Shown in pieces: positions 18,055-26,086 of a stretch of DNA of 64,000 nucleotides. This DNA is from Chloroflexota bacterium. Its GTDB lineage: Bacteria; Chloroflexota; Dehalococcoidia; JACQUO01. Both the position numbers and the translations under genes were made by a program. The notes below the pieces were generated by a model. The model was not told where the DNA came from and searched no databases. It worked only from the letters and a program-made list of their open reading frames with translations. The DNA is taken from positions 29,120 to 93,119 of the forward strand of contig JACQUO010000004.1 in the NCBI GenBank assembly GCA_016210205.1. Reading direction: 5' to 3'. Position 1 is the stretch's first letter; each line of letters opens with the position of its first letter.

Positions 18055-18418
18055 ACCCGGGAGTCCAGAGGGGCTGCCCCCTCTGCCGGGAGCCAGAGGG
18101 CCGGCTCTCCGTGGGGGTGCTAGGAGTCGTGGGGCAATGCCTGCCTTTCTTTCGTCCAGTTCGGGGGAACCCCAGCGGTTGCATGGATGAAACCCAACTC
18201 AGGCGGGCCAGGGGCCTGGGGGTGCCCCCCAGCCTCCTCTCCCTTCCCTATTCGGCGGGGGGAGTCCAGAGCGGGCGCTACCCCCTCTGGCGCGGGCCTG
18301 GGGCCTGCCCTTTCGTAGGGGGTGCAGGGGGAACGCCCCCTGCCAGGGGCCTGGGGGTGCCCCCCAGCCTCCTCTCCCTTCCCCCTCTCCTTCCAGGAGA
18401 AGGGGATAGGGGGTGAGG
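18055..18418. repeat. G/C-rich intergenic repeat cluster, family B
   Basis: The 600-base gap between aspS and tatA contains no gene. The block GGGGCCTGGGGGTGCCCCCC followed by a CTCCTCTCCCTTCC tract appears twice (18211 and 18346), separated by a unit running from CGCTACCCCCTCTGGCGC to GAACGCCCCCTGCC. That unit recurs almost unchanged at 30030-30100. The cluster ends with a CTCTCCTTCCAGGAGAAGGGG hairpin and GGGGGTGAGG. Related copies are at 19868, 28033, 29960, 36551 and 50296. Confidence 0.7.
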
Positions 18419-18529
18419 TGACCAGAAGACCGAGAGATTTAGGGAGCGGACAAGCCTTGCTAAACTCTCCCCGGGTCTCCGACTTGCTTTTTTTGAGCCA
18501 TTATGTTACGGTCAAGGCGAGGTCACTAA

Positions 18530-18721
18530 ATGCCATTTCGCATCGGGCCCATGGAGTTGATTATTGTCTTGGTCATCGTCCTCGTCGTCTTCGGCGTGGG
18601 CCGACTGCCGGAGGTGGGCGGGGCTTTGGGCAAAGGCATAAAGGAATTCCGCAAGGCCTCCTCGAGCGAAAGCGAAAGCAAAACGCCCGCGGGGGAACAG
18701 CCCAAAGACAAGAAGGCCTGA
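18530..18721 (+). CDS. tatA: Sec-independent translocase component TatA/E
   Basis: 63 residues: an N-terminal hydrophobic helix ([23 protein letters not shown]) with the conserved FG and LPE turn, then an amphipathic helix ([11 protein letters not shown]) and a charged tail. It oligomerises to form the twin-arginine pore in the cytoplasmic membrane. No tatC is in the window. A strong terminator follows at 18780. Confidence 0.95.
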   Translation: MPFRIGPMELIIVLVIVLVVFGVGRLPEVGGALGKGIKEFRKASSSESESKTPAGEQPKDKKA

Positions 18722-18779
18722 GCCTCCCCGGCCAATGGAGGACTGCCCTCTAGAAGCGGGAGTCTAGCCAGCCGTGATG

Positions 18780-18811
18780 CCAGCTATTGCTTGCGATAGC
18801 TGGCTTTTTTT
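18780..18811 (+). terminator. Rho-independent terminator after tatA
   Basis: CCAGCTAT and ATAGCTGG form a perfect 8-bp stem around an 8-base loop, followed by C and seven T. Confidence 0.92.
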
Positions 18812-18845
18812 GTCGGGTAGAAAGTAGAAGGAAGAGAGGGGCGCT

Positions 18846-19829
18846 ATGTTCGAGACCAGGCTCACCCGAATGCTGGGCATCAAGTATCCCATCCTCTGCG
18901 GCGGCATGGCGCAGCTGGCCAAGGCCGAGCTGGTGGCGGCCGTGGGCAACGCCGGCGGCCTGGGATTCCTCATCGGCAGTTCCTTCCGGACCCCCAGCGC
19001 CCTAAGCGACGAGATAAAGCGGACCAAGGGCCTCACCGACAAACCCTTCGGCGTGAACATCGGCATCTTCCGGGGCACCCAGCCGGAGCGGGTTCTGGGC
19101 CTCATCGACACCCTGGCGGCGGAAGGCGTGCGGGTGGTGGAGACCGCGGGCCAGAGCCCGGAGCCCTACATCGAGCGCTTCCACGCCGCCGGCATCAAGG
19201 TCATCCACAAAGTGCCCGCGGTGCGATTCGCCCGCACCGCCGAGCGAGTGGGGGTGGACGCCATCACCCTCGTAGGCTTCGAGTGCGGCGGCGCCCTGGG
19301 CAACGACGATGTCACCACCTTCATCCTTATCCCCCGCGCCGTGGATGCGGTGAAAATCCCCGTCGTCGCCGGGGGCGGCGTTGGCGACGCCCGGGGCTTC
19401 GTGGCGGCCCTGGCCCTGGGAGCCGAGGCGGTCATCATGGGCACCCGGTTCATGGCCACCACCGAGTGCCCCGCCCACCCCAAGTTCAAAGAGGCCCTTT
19501 TAGCCCTCCAGGAGACCGATACCGTCGTAGTGGAGCGCCCCCGCAACACCCACCGGGTGATTCGGGGCGAGATGGTGCAGAAAGTCCTCGACCTGGAGAA
19601 GGACGGCGCCGCCCCCGAAGAGATAGCCAGGGTACGCGGCGACATGGTGGGCCGGGCGGCCACCGACGGCAACCTGAACCTCTCCCTCGTGCCCTGCGGC
19701 CAGGTGGTGGGCCTGGTCTCTCAGATAAAGCCCGTGGCCGAGGTCATGCAGGAGATAATCCAGGGCGCTCAGGCGCTGGTGGGGCGCCTGGGTCAGGCCT
19801 CCTTTATACCAGCGAGAACCAGCGCCTGA
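18846..19829 (+). CDS. Nitronate monooxygenase (2-nitropropane dioxygenase-type FMN protein)
   Basis: A TIM-barrel flavoprotein of 327 residues that oxidises alkyl nitronates. Typical segments: MLGIKYPILCGGMAQLA, GNAGGLGFLIG, PFGVNIGI, the catalytic/flavin region GVDAITLVGFECGG, the phosphate-binding VVAGGGVGDARGF and ALGAEAVIMGTRF. A GGAAGAGAGG ribosome site precedes ATG 18846. The region where class I enzymes have catalytic His reads GFECGG, as in many uncharacterised homologues, so enoyl-reductase-like activity is an alternative. Confidence 0.85.
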   Translation: MFETRLTRMLGIKYPILCGGMAQLAKAELVAAVGNAGGLGFLIGSSFRTPSALSDEIKRTKGLTDKPFGVNIGIFRGTQPERVLGLIDTLAAEGVRVVETAGQSPEPYIERFHAAGIKVIHKVPAVRFARTAERVGVDAITLVGFECGGALGNDDVTTFILIPRAVDAVKIPVVAGGGVGDARGFVAALALGAEAVIMGTRFMATTECPAHPKFKEALLALQETDTVVVERPRNTHRVIRGEMVQKVLDLEKDGAAPEEIARVRGDMVGRAATDGNLNLSLVPCGQVVGLVSQIKPVAEVMQEIIQGAQALVGRLGQASFIPARTSA

Positions 19830-19867
19830 GCACATCCCCCCGGGTGCTGGGGCCAAGCTCCGCCTGG

Positions 19868-19984
19868 GGGCGAGCCCCTACGTAGGGGTGCAGGGTTCCC
19901 CCTGCCGGGGGCTGGGGGGTGTCCCCCAAATACCGCCTATTCCCCCTTCTCCTGCAGGAGAAGGGGGCCAGGGGGATGAGGTAT
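19868..19984. repeat. Family B intergenic repeat
   Basis: Contains CGTAGGGGTGCAGGG, a GGGGGCTGGGGGGTGTCCCCC block, a CCCCCTTCTCCTGCAGGAGAAGGGGG perfect-type hairpin and GGGGGATGAGG. No coding capacity. Confidence 0.65.
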
Positions 19985-20051
19985 CCCCCAGAGGAAAAGA
20001 CCCTGTCTGAAGCTTCAGGCGCTGGCACCCCCTGCTAGAAAGAACCATCCT

Positions 20052-21038
20052 ATGACCACCATCCAGGTCGCCCCCGGCGTCCATCAGCTCAAGGTCCCCA
20101 TCCCCAACAACCCCCTAGAGTATCTCCTCTCATACCTCATCGAGGGGGAGAAGGGCTGGCTCATGGTGGACACCGGCTGGCCCGGGGAGCGCGCCCTGGA
20201 ATCGGTGCTGGAGTCCCTCCAGTCCCTGGGGCTATCCCAGAAGAGGCTCAGCGCCATCCTGGTGACCCACGCCCACCCCGACCACTACGGGCTGGCGGGC
20301 CGCCTCCGCGAGCTGAGCGGGGCGCCCCTGGCCATGTACCAGCGGGAGGCGGAGTTCAGCCAGGGCCAGTTCGGAGGCGGGCCCTCCCAGCATCCCGCCA
20401 TCGACATGGCCCGCTGGCTGCTGGAGCACGGCATGCCCCGCCCCGAGGTGGCGGGCCTGGGCTTCCCCAACCCCCACGGCCGCCCCTTCTTCGCCGCCCC
20501 GGATGTCCTCCTCCAAGAGGGGCCGCAGCGCATCGACGGCGTCCTCCTGGAAATCATCTGGACGCCGGGCCACTCCCCAGGGCACATGTGCCTCTACGAC
20601 CCCCAGCGCCAGCTCCTCTTCGCCGGCGACCATGTCCTCCCCGTCATCACCCCCCATGTGAGCCTGCTGGCCCAGCCCCAGGGCAACCCCCTGGGCGACT
20701 TCCTGGCCTCCCTGGACAAGGTGGCAGACCTGCCCGTGGGCCAGGTGCTCCCCGCCCACGAGCACGCCTTCCCCGACCTGCGAGGGCGCATCGCCCAGAT
20801 TAAGACGCACCACGAGCGGCGGATGGAAACCATGCTGGCCGTCCTGGCCGAAGGCCCCAAGACGGCCTACGAGGTGGCCTCCAAGGTGAAATGGGATGTG
20901 GGGGCGTGGTCAACCATGGGAGTGTGGCTGCGGCGGGCGGCCCTGGGCGAGACCCTGGCCCACCTGGAGCACCTGCGCCGGCAAGGCCGGGTGGCCACCG
21001 AGACGCGCGACGGCCTGGTGCGCTATGTTAGAATGTGA
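20052..21038 (+). CDS. Metallo-beta-lactamase-fold hydrolase with C-terminal winged helix
   Basis: 328 residues. The dinuclear zinc motif is THAHPDHYG (HxHxDH). Further ligands are in PGHSPGHMCLY and LFAGDHVLP, and the C-terminal His lies in LPAHEHAF. The C-terminal ~80 residues (VLAEGPKTAYEVASKV..HLEHLRRQGRVATE) look like the winged helix of LACTB2-like hydrolases. No signal peptide, so it is cytoplasmic. Thioesterase or nuclease activity is possible; substrate unknown. Confidence 0.85.
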   Translation: MTTIQVAPGVHQLKVPIPNNPLEYLLSYLIEGEKGWLMVDTGWPGERALESVLESLQSLGLSQKRLSAILVTHAHPDHYGLAGRLRELSGAPLAMYQREAEFSQGQFGGGPSQHPAIDMARWLLEHGMPRPEVAGLGFPNPHGRPFFAAPDVLLQEGPQRIDGVLLEIIWTPGHSPGHMCLYDPQRQLLFAGDHVLPVITPHVSLLAQPQGNPLGDFLASLDKVADLPVGQVLPAHEHAFPDLRGRIAQIKTHHERRMETMLAVLAEGPKTAYEVASKVKWDVGAWSTMGVWLRRAALGETLAHLEHLRRQGRVATETRDGLVRYVRM

Positions 21039-21055
21039 GGCAGTAGGAGTTCGGC

Positions 21056-21898
21056 ATGAAACCATCGTTGCTCTGGAGATGGGGAATAGTGGCGCTGCTG
21101 CCCTTCCTCCTCGCCGCCTGCGGCGGGAGCACCTCCACCCCCGCAGTCGCACTACCCCCTCAGGCTACCCCTCCCCCCACACCCACCCCCATGGTGCCCG
21201 AAGCTACCTACAGGGGCAACCCCCCGGGCTATTGGATTAAAGCCCTCAAAGACAACGATGAGGCCACCCGACGCGAGGCCGCCCTCGCCCTCGGCGAAAT
21301 CGGCCCCCAGGCCAAAACCGCCACCCCCGCCCTCGCCGAGGCCCTGAGCGATAAATCCCCAGCCGTCCGCCGCCTGGCCGCCCTCGCCCTGGGAGCCATC
21401 GGCCCCGACGCCAGAGCCGCCGTCCCCGCCCTCATCGCCGCCCTGCGCGACCCCGACCGGGACGTCCGCCAGGCCGCCGCTGCCGCCCTCGGCGAAATCG
21501 GCCCCGACGCCAAAGCTGCCATACCTCCCCTCATCGCCGCCCTGGGCGACGACGCCTGGAATGTCCGCAGCAACGCCGCCGACGCCCTGGTGCAGATTGG
21601 CTCTGCCTCCGTCCCTGCCCTGGCCAAGGCCATGAGCGACAGGGACTGGGACGTCCATCGGCGGGCCGCGGAGGCTCTAGGGAGAATAGGGCCAGAGGCT
21701 AAAGCCGCCGTCCCCGCCCTCATCGAGGCCCTGCGGAACAGCGACGGAGACCTGCGCGGGAAAGCCGCCTTCGCCCTGGGGATGATTGGCCCCGGGGCCG
21801 AGGCCGCCCTCCCCGCCCTCACCGACGCCCTCAAAGACCCCAACGAGGGCGTCCGCCAGATGGCCGACTTCGCCCTCAACCGAATTCGCCCCAGGTAG
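21056..21898 (+). CDS. HEAT-repeat lipoprotein
   Basis: 280 residues. A lipoprotein signal ends at LLAAC (C22), followed by a Pro/Thr linker and then about six HEAT/PBS-lyase-type repeats of ~39 residues (pattern PALxxALxDxxxxVRRxAAxALGxIGPxAxxA). The protein should sit on the outer face of the membrane and act as a binding scaffold. It starts 17 bp after the metallo-beta-lactamase gene and is probably cotranscribed. The regularity of the repeats points to recent internal duplication. Confidence 0.88.
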   Translation: MKPSLLWRWGIVALLPFLLAACGGSTSTPAVALPPQATPPPTPTPMVPEATYRGNPPGYWIKALKDNDEATRREAALALGEIGPQAKTATPALAEALSDKSPAVRRLAALALGAIGPDARAAVPALIAALRDPDRDVRQAAAAALGEIGPDAKAAIPPLIAALGDDAWNVRSNAADALVQIGSASVPALAKAMSDRDWDVHRRAAEALGRIGPEAKAAVPALIEALRNSDGDLRGKAAFALGMIGPGAEAALPALTDALKDPNEGVRQMADFALNRIRPR

Positions 21899-21917
21899 AG
21901 CCTCGGCCCACCCTTGC

Positions 21918-22078
21918 AGGGTGCTGAAAAAGGGGTGTTCAGAGGGGCGAAGCCCCTTTGACGGAGGCCTGGGGCCTGCCCTTGAGCGAAGCGAAGGGGT
22001 GTCCCCCAGCTCTAAATCCAACCCCGAAGGGGCTCCCTTGAACCCCTTTGAGGGGGTTGGGGGGGGGTTCAGCAGCCT
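21918..22078. repeat. 161-bp element with imperfect 11-bp terminal inverted repeats (family C)
   Basis: AGGGTGCTGAA (21918-21928) and TTCAGCAGCCT (22068-22078) are inverted repeats with one mismatch. Inside are GGGGCGAAGCCCC and CCCGAAGGGG hairpins and a GGCCTGGGGCCTGCCC block shared with family B. The right end reaches within two bases of the stop codon of the next gene. Confidence 0.6.
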
Positions 22079-22079
22079 G

Positions 22080-22733
22080 CTACAGCGCCGCCTCCAGCGC
22101 CAGGATTTGCGTGGGCGGCGGCAGCAGGCTCGGGCTGAGCCGCACCTCGGAGACCCCCGCTCGCAGCACGCTCTTCTTCCCCTTGATGAAGTCCTCCACC
22201 CCATACTTGGGAAAAGCGCACTTCTGGTTGCGGAAGTGCATGGGGATGACCACCCGCGGCTTCAGGCGCTGCACCAGGGCCTCGGCCTCAGACAGCTCCA
22301 GGGTGGGGGTAGGCCCGCCCGTGGGCAGCATGAGGATGTCCACCGCCCCAATCGCCTTCAGCTGCTCCGCGCTCAGGGGATGGCCCAGGTCCCCCAGGTG
22401 GCAAAGGCGCATCCCGTCTACCGAAAAACAGAAGATGGTGTTGGGGCCGCGCTCGCCCCCGCCCTTGGCGTCGTGGAAGGAGCCGATGCCCCGGAACTCG
22501 ATGCCCCTGGCCTTATGGCTCCCCACGCCGCGCACCACCTGGGGGCCGCCCTGCACCGCCGCGGTATTGGCGTGGTCGCCGTGCTCGTGGCTCACCGTGA
22601 CCACCTCCGCCGCCTCGTCGATTTCCCCGTAGTCCAGGCGGCCCGGGTTGGGCTTATAGGGGTCGCAGAGAATACGAGTGCCGTTGGCCGCCGTGATGAG
22701 AAACGCCGCATGTCCCAGCCATTTCAGCTTCAC
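22080..22733 (-). CDS. UPF0173-type metal-dependent hydrolase (metallo-beta-lactamase fold)
   Basis: 217 residues. It opens with MKLKWLGHAAFLI, the classic UPF0173/YtkL start, and has VSHEHGDHAN (HxHxDH), HLGDLGHPLS, and a C-terminal PMHF histidine. These proteins are widespread and of unknown substrate. The stop codon abuts the family C element. A GGAGG-like GGGGGAAAGTG lies upstream of the ATG. Confidence 0.85.
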   Translation of the reverse strand: MKLKWLGHAAFLITAANGTRILCDPYKPNPGRLDYGEIDEAAEVVTVSHEHGDHANTAAVQGGPQVVRGVGSHKARGIEFRGIGSFHDAKGGGERGPNTIFCFSVDGMRLCHLGDLGHPLSAEQLKAIGAVDILMLPTGGPTPTLELSEAEALVQRLKPRVVIPMHFRNQKCAFPKYGVEDFIKGKKSVLRAGVSEVRLSPSLLPPPTQILALEAAL

Positions 22734-22826
22734 TTTCCCCCTCCTGTGTTAGCTCACCGAACGGCCAAGCCTCTTACCAGAGATAGCCCCCGCAGATGGC
22801 GCCCGCTACGTCGGCGCACCAGGCGG

Positions 22827-23795
22827 CTACTTCCCAAGTACCTTCAACGATTCGAAGAGGTGGACAGCCAGTTCCTTCTTCTTCTCCCAGGTCTCTCTCA
22901 TGGGCACATAGACAACCTGCCCGTTGCGCTGCCCTACCATGTGTCCGTGCTTGCCCTTGAGAATTCCCTCCACGGCGGCAGCGCCCAACCTGGTGGCCAG
23001 GACCCTGTCCTTAGCCGTAGGGGCGCCACCACGCTGCAAGTGCCCTAAAACGCACGCCCGACAACTGGTATTCAGGCGATTCTCGACATATTGGGCAATT
23101 TGGAGGGAATGCCCAAGCTTGTTCCCCTCCGCCACCACGACGATATTGCTCCGTTTGCCCCGCTTGAAGTTATCGCTCAAGGTTCGGCAGAGCTGGTCTA
23201 GGTCCGTTTTCTGCTCCGGGACAATCACCTCGGCAGCCCCGGCGGCGACAGCCACCTGAAGAGCGATGAAGCCGGCATCCCTGCCCATGACCTCAACAAA
23301 GAATATCCTCTCGAAGGCATCAGCGGTATCCCGGACCTTGTCGATGGCTTCCATGGCGGTGTTGACGGCGGTGTCGAAGCCGATGGTGTAGTCAATGCCA
23401 TACACATCGTTGTCAATGGTGGCAGGGACGCCGATAACCATTGTGGAGGTCTCTTCCATCAAGGCAGAAGCCCCACGAAAGCTGCCGTCGCCGCCGACTA
23501 TCACCAAACCATCGATGCCATTTTGCTCCAGGACCACGGCGGCGTCTCTTCTCCCCTCGGGCTTCAGGAAATCAGCACACCGCGAGGTTTCCAATATAGT
23601 GCCGCCCCGTTGGATGATGTTGGCAACACTCCTGAAGTTAAGCTTGACCACCTCGCCTGCCAGAAGACCGCTGTAGCCGCGCCGGATTCCCATCACCTCC
23701 AACCCTTCGTTGAGGGCATGGCGCACTACCGCCCTGATGCAGGCGTTCATCCCCGGAGCATCGCCGCCGCTTGTCAGTATGCCCAGCCTATTCAT
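22827..23795 (-). CDS. pfkA: ATP-dependent 6-phosphofructokinase
   Basis: Phosphorylates fructose 6-phosphate in glycolysis. The 322-residue protein has LTSGGDAPGMN at the N-terminus, GGDGS (the glycine-type motif of ATP enzymes rather than GGDDT of PPi enzymes), PATIDNDVYG with the catalytic Asp, GFDTAVN, EVMGRDAGF and LGHLQRGG. Base composition looks somewhat lower in G+C than its neighbours, which may indicate separate ancestry (impression only). Confidence 0.95.
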   Translation of the reverse strand: MNRLGILTSGGDAPGMNACIRAVVRHALNEGLEVMGIRRGYSGLLAGEVVKLNFRSVANIIQRGGTILETSRCADFLKPEGRRDAAVVLEQNGIDGLVIVGGDGSFRGASALMEETSTMVIGVPATIDNDVYGIDYTIGFDTAVNTAMEAIDKVRDTADAFERIFFVEVMGRDAGFIALQVAVAAGAAEVIVPEQKTDLDQLCRTLSDNFKRGKRSNIVVVAEGNKLGHSLQIAQYVENRLNTSCRACVLGHLQRGGAPTAKDRVLATRLGAAAVEGILKGKHGHMVGQRNGQVVYVPMRETWEKKKELAVHLFESLKVLGK

Positions 23796-24037
23796 ACACT
23801 GCCCGGACCTTTCGGCAAGAGAAATATTGAAGTGCCCCCGTGCTCTAGAAAGGGATGGGATGGCCTTAAGAGCGTCTCCCTCCGTGTCACTGGTGGCCTA
23901 CACCTGTGGGTCAGGCTCAAGCCTCGGGTATGATACCATATCTGCGTTCTGAAAGCGCCTCCTCTCGGGCCCGCCCCCAACGCCAGCCCCAGCAGGCGTC
24001 GCCCCAAGACGCAAGCGCCAGCGCTAGCACCACATCC

Positions 24038-25084
24038 CTACGGCCCCACCACCACCGCGGCCGGGTCCACCGCCCCCGCCGCCTTTTTCCCCTGGATAGT
24101 GATGGCAGAGAAGGTGAAAGTGGCGCCCCCGTCCCGGCTCACCGCCACCCCCAGGTCGGGCGGCGGGAAGTCCGGGCGGGGCGACAGGCCGTTGTAGTAA
24201 ACATAGATTGTGCCGTTGTAATACACCGCCCCCGGCACCGAGCCCCTGCCCACGAAGCGATTCTCGCGGTGCTGAGACCAGACCACGCCGTCGCTGGAGG
24301 TGGCCAGGTAAATCTCGTGCTCCGTGGGGGGCGCGCTGGGAGAGGCGGCGTACTTGTAGAACATGAGATACTGGCCCTCCACCTGAATCACCGAGGGGTC
24401 GGCTAAAAAGCCCGAGGGCGGTGCCAGCAGCGCGACGCCCGTATAGCTCAAAGCGCCCTTGCTCTGGTCATAGGTCGCCCTCCGGATGCCGCCCTGGGAG
24501 GGGACGAAGGTTCGCACCGTGCCACCGAAGTTATAGGAGCCAGAGACCCCGCCGCCGCTCCACCGGAAGAACTCATCGAGGGTAAAGTCCCCCGTCGATG
24601 TGGGGGCGACGGCCTTGAGCAGGTTGGTGCCCAGGCTGAGGAACATCAGCCACGAGCCATCATCCAAGCGCACCACATCAGGGTCGGTGATGCCGAAGGC
24701 CGACCTGGTGTCGTAGGAGAAACGCACCCCCGGCTCTTCCCGAAAGCTGAGTCCGTCGCTGGAGGTGGCGCTGAAGATGGAATGCGCCCCGGGCAGGGCC
24801 GCCGGGTCGCCCCCGATGGATGCGGGGCCGTAGTAGTAAAGCCGAATGACCTTATCGTTGACGGGGGTGGGGGTAGGGGTCGGCCTTGGGGTGGGCGTGG
24901 GCGAAGGGGTGAGCCTCACCGGCGTCGCCGTCGACGCGGGAGCAGGTGTCGCGGTGAGCGCCGGGGTCGCCGTGGGACTGGGGGTAGGCGCGGGAGGCAC
25001 AAGAGTCGGCGTGGGAGCCGGGGCCGCGCAGCCCAGCGCCAGACCCAGAGCCAAAAGGAGTCCCAGGAGCAGTCTCAGCTTCAT
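24038..25084 (-). CDS. Lipoprotein with Pro/Thr linker and five-bladed beta-propeller-like domain
   Basis: 348 residues. A hydrophobic signal ends in a lipobox at LGC (C19). Then come ~55 residues of TPTPSPTATP-type linker, then a repeat-bearing domain with Asp-box-like segments (SATSSDGLSF, LATSSDGVVW, AVSRDGGATF) and DPDVVRLDDGSWLMF / DPSVIQVEGQYLMFY. This pattern is typical of GH43/GH32/sialidase-like propellers. No catalytic triad could be assigned. ATG 25084 was preferred over TTG 25099 because the latter overlaps the GAGG ribosome site. Confidence 0.75.
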   Translation of the reverse strand: MKLRLLLGLLLALGLALGCAAPAPTPTLVPPAPTPSPTATPALTATPAPASTATPVRLTPSPTPTPRPTPTPTPVNDKVIRLYYYGPASIGGDPAALPGAHSIFSATSSDGLSFREEPGVRFSYDTRSAFGITDPDVVRLDDGSWLMFLSLGTNLLKAVAPTSTGDFTLDEFFRWSGGGVSGSYNFGGTVRTFVPSQGGIRRATYDQSKGALSYTGVALLAPPSGFLADPSVIQVEGQYLMFYKYAASPSAPPTEHEIYLATSSDGVVWSQHRENRFVGRGSVPGAVYYNGTIYVYYNGLSPRPDFPPPDLGVAVSRDGGATFTFSAITIQGKKAAGAVDPAAVVVGP

Positions 25085-25100
25085 ATGAGTCAACCTCAAT

Positions 25101-25122
25101 TCATATCACCAGCATGGCATCC
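25101..25122 (-). repeat. Degenerate copy 3 of the queA 3' end
   Basis: The minus strand reads ..ADAMLVI followed by TGA. Sixteen bases (25107-25122) match the last codons of queA exactly. It marks the left boundary of the first toxin-antitoxin cassette. See copies at 25951 and 26858. Confidence 0.5.
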
Positions 25123-25156
25123 GCCAAAGCGCTCTGGAGGCCTCTGGGCCACCCCA

Positions 25157-25591
25157 CTAGTCCTTCAGGCCCGCGAGGAACTGCGCGGGCGTAACGATGC
25201 GCAGCCCCGCCTCCTCCACGATAGCGTGAGCAAAGAAGCGCCGGTCTCCCGTGACCAGACAGTCGGCCCGAGCCGCCACTGCCGCCGCCAGGATGGCCGC
25301 ATCCCCCCGAGCCAGCGCCCCGGCCCATGTTACCACCTCCCCAAGCGGCGGGTCCGCCACGATTTCCGGCGGGGCGCTCTCCAGCAGCCGCCGCAGGGCC
25401 GGTAGAGCCACCGGTAGCTTCTCCCCCACGGTGCGCACCACCTCCTCCAGCACCTGCTGCGAGATGACCACCCCTATCCGGCCCGCCAGGAAATGCTCCA
25501 GGATTTGTCCCGGCGCCCCCTGCGCCGAATAAAGCCCAGAGAAAATCACATTGCTGTCCAGGAAGACCCGGGGCCTAGCCTTTGGCCCCAT
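25157..25591 (-). CDS. PIN-domain ribonuclease toxin (VapC-type), cassette 1
   Basis: 144 residues with the PIN fold. The first acidic residue is in VFLDSNVIFSGL, an acidic ELLEEVV-like helix reads SQQVLEEVVRTVG, the third acidic position is in LARGDAAILAAA and the fourth in LVTGDRRFF. PIN toxins cleave RNA; the target is unknown. Its start overlaps the upstream antitoxin gene by 17 bases, so the two are coupled. Confidence 0.85.
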   Translation of the reverse strand: MGPKARPRVFLDSNVIFSGLYSAQGAPGQILEHFLAGRIGVVISQQVLEEVVRTVGEKLPVALPALRRLLESAPPEIVADPPLGEVVTWAGALARGDAAILAAAVAARADCLVTGDRRFFAHAIVEEAGLRIVTPAQFLAGLKD

Positions 25592-25874
25592 AGCGCTCCC
25601 TGGCCACTTGGCGCCTCGCCCGGGCCCCCGTGGCTTGTAGCTCCGCCGCGGCGATACCCGAGCGCTGGAAGGCCGCCTGAATCTCCCGCAGCGCCTCCAG
25701 GGCCACGGACCTCTTGGGACGAGCCACCAAGGCCGAGCCTTCCAGGGCCAGCTCCAGCCTATCCCCCGGCCCTATCCCCAACTCCTCGCAGATTTCCCTG
25801 GGCAGGGTGAGTTGGCGTTTGGGCCGCAGCACCACCTCATTTTTCCCCTTGTCTCTCATACCAGTGTCCTCCAT
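25575..25874 (-). CDS. AbrB/MazE-type antitoxin, cassette 1
   Basis: 99 residues. The N-terminal swapped-hairpin AbrB DNA-binding motif is NEVVLRPKRQLTLPREICEELGIGPGDRLEL. A basic helical C-terminus (ALREIQAAFQRSGIAA) would wrap the toxin. ATG 25874 and a second ATG six codons on are both possible starts. It should autoregulate through the repeated site just upstream (25883-25910). Confidence 0.85.
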   Translation of the reverse strand: MEDTGMRDKGKNEVVLRPKRQLTLPREICEELGIGPGDRLELALEGSALVARPKRSVALEALREIQAAFQRSGIAAAELQATGARARRQVARERYGAKG

Positions 25875-25882
25875 CGTCAGAA

Positions 25883-25910
25883 GTAAGACATCTTACATCT
25901 TACATCTTAC
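25883..25910 (-). promoter_or_regulatory. Repeated-palindrome operator for cassette 1
   Basis: The plus strand holds GTAAGA followed by three TCTTAC/TCTTACA units at 7-bp steps. GTAAGA-CA-TCTTAC (25883-25896) is a perfect palindrome. The array lies 9 bases before the antitoxin start, the usual place for toxin-antitoxin autoregulation. Confidence 0.65.
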
Positions 25911-25947
25911 TTCCCATTATCCCTTACGGCCCCAGGGATGTCAACCC

Positions 25948-26026
25948 TCACACCACCAGCATGGCATCCCCGAAGGAGTAGAAGCGGTAGCCCTCCCGTA
26001 TGGCCTCAGCGTAGGCCGCCAGCGTC
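25948..26026 (-). pseudogene. Copy 2 of the queA 3' end (fragment)
   Basis: The minus strand encodes LAAYAEAIREGYRFYSFGDAML then VV and a stop. This matches the C-terminus of QueA at 26855 (LAAYNEAIRAGYRFYSFGDA). Bases 25951-25993 are identical to 26858-26900 over 43 bp; farther in, changes are scattered, including synonymous ones. The fragment has no start of its own. It lies between the two toxin-antitoxin cassettes. Confidence 0.85.
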
Positions 26027-26086
26027 CACAGCTTGGCCTGAGTCTGCGCCGCCACCTCCCGGCGCCGCCGCCTGGACCCGAGAGGG

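Noticed and set aside
18111-18753. Open frames within the family B repeat cluster
   Set aside because: They follow the repeat units, have low-complexity Pro/Gly/Arg content and no ribosome site or homology.
21229-21890. DNA-level tandem repeats in the HEAT lipoprotein as a CRISPR-like array
   Set aside because: The periodicity is ~117 bp and codes in frame for HEAT repeats; there are no spacers.
24846-25060. GTG-rich low-complexity tract as a satellite or recombination site
   Set aside because: It encodes the Pro/Thr linker of the lipoprotein on the minus strand.
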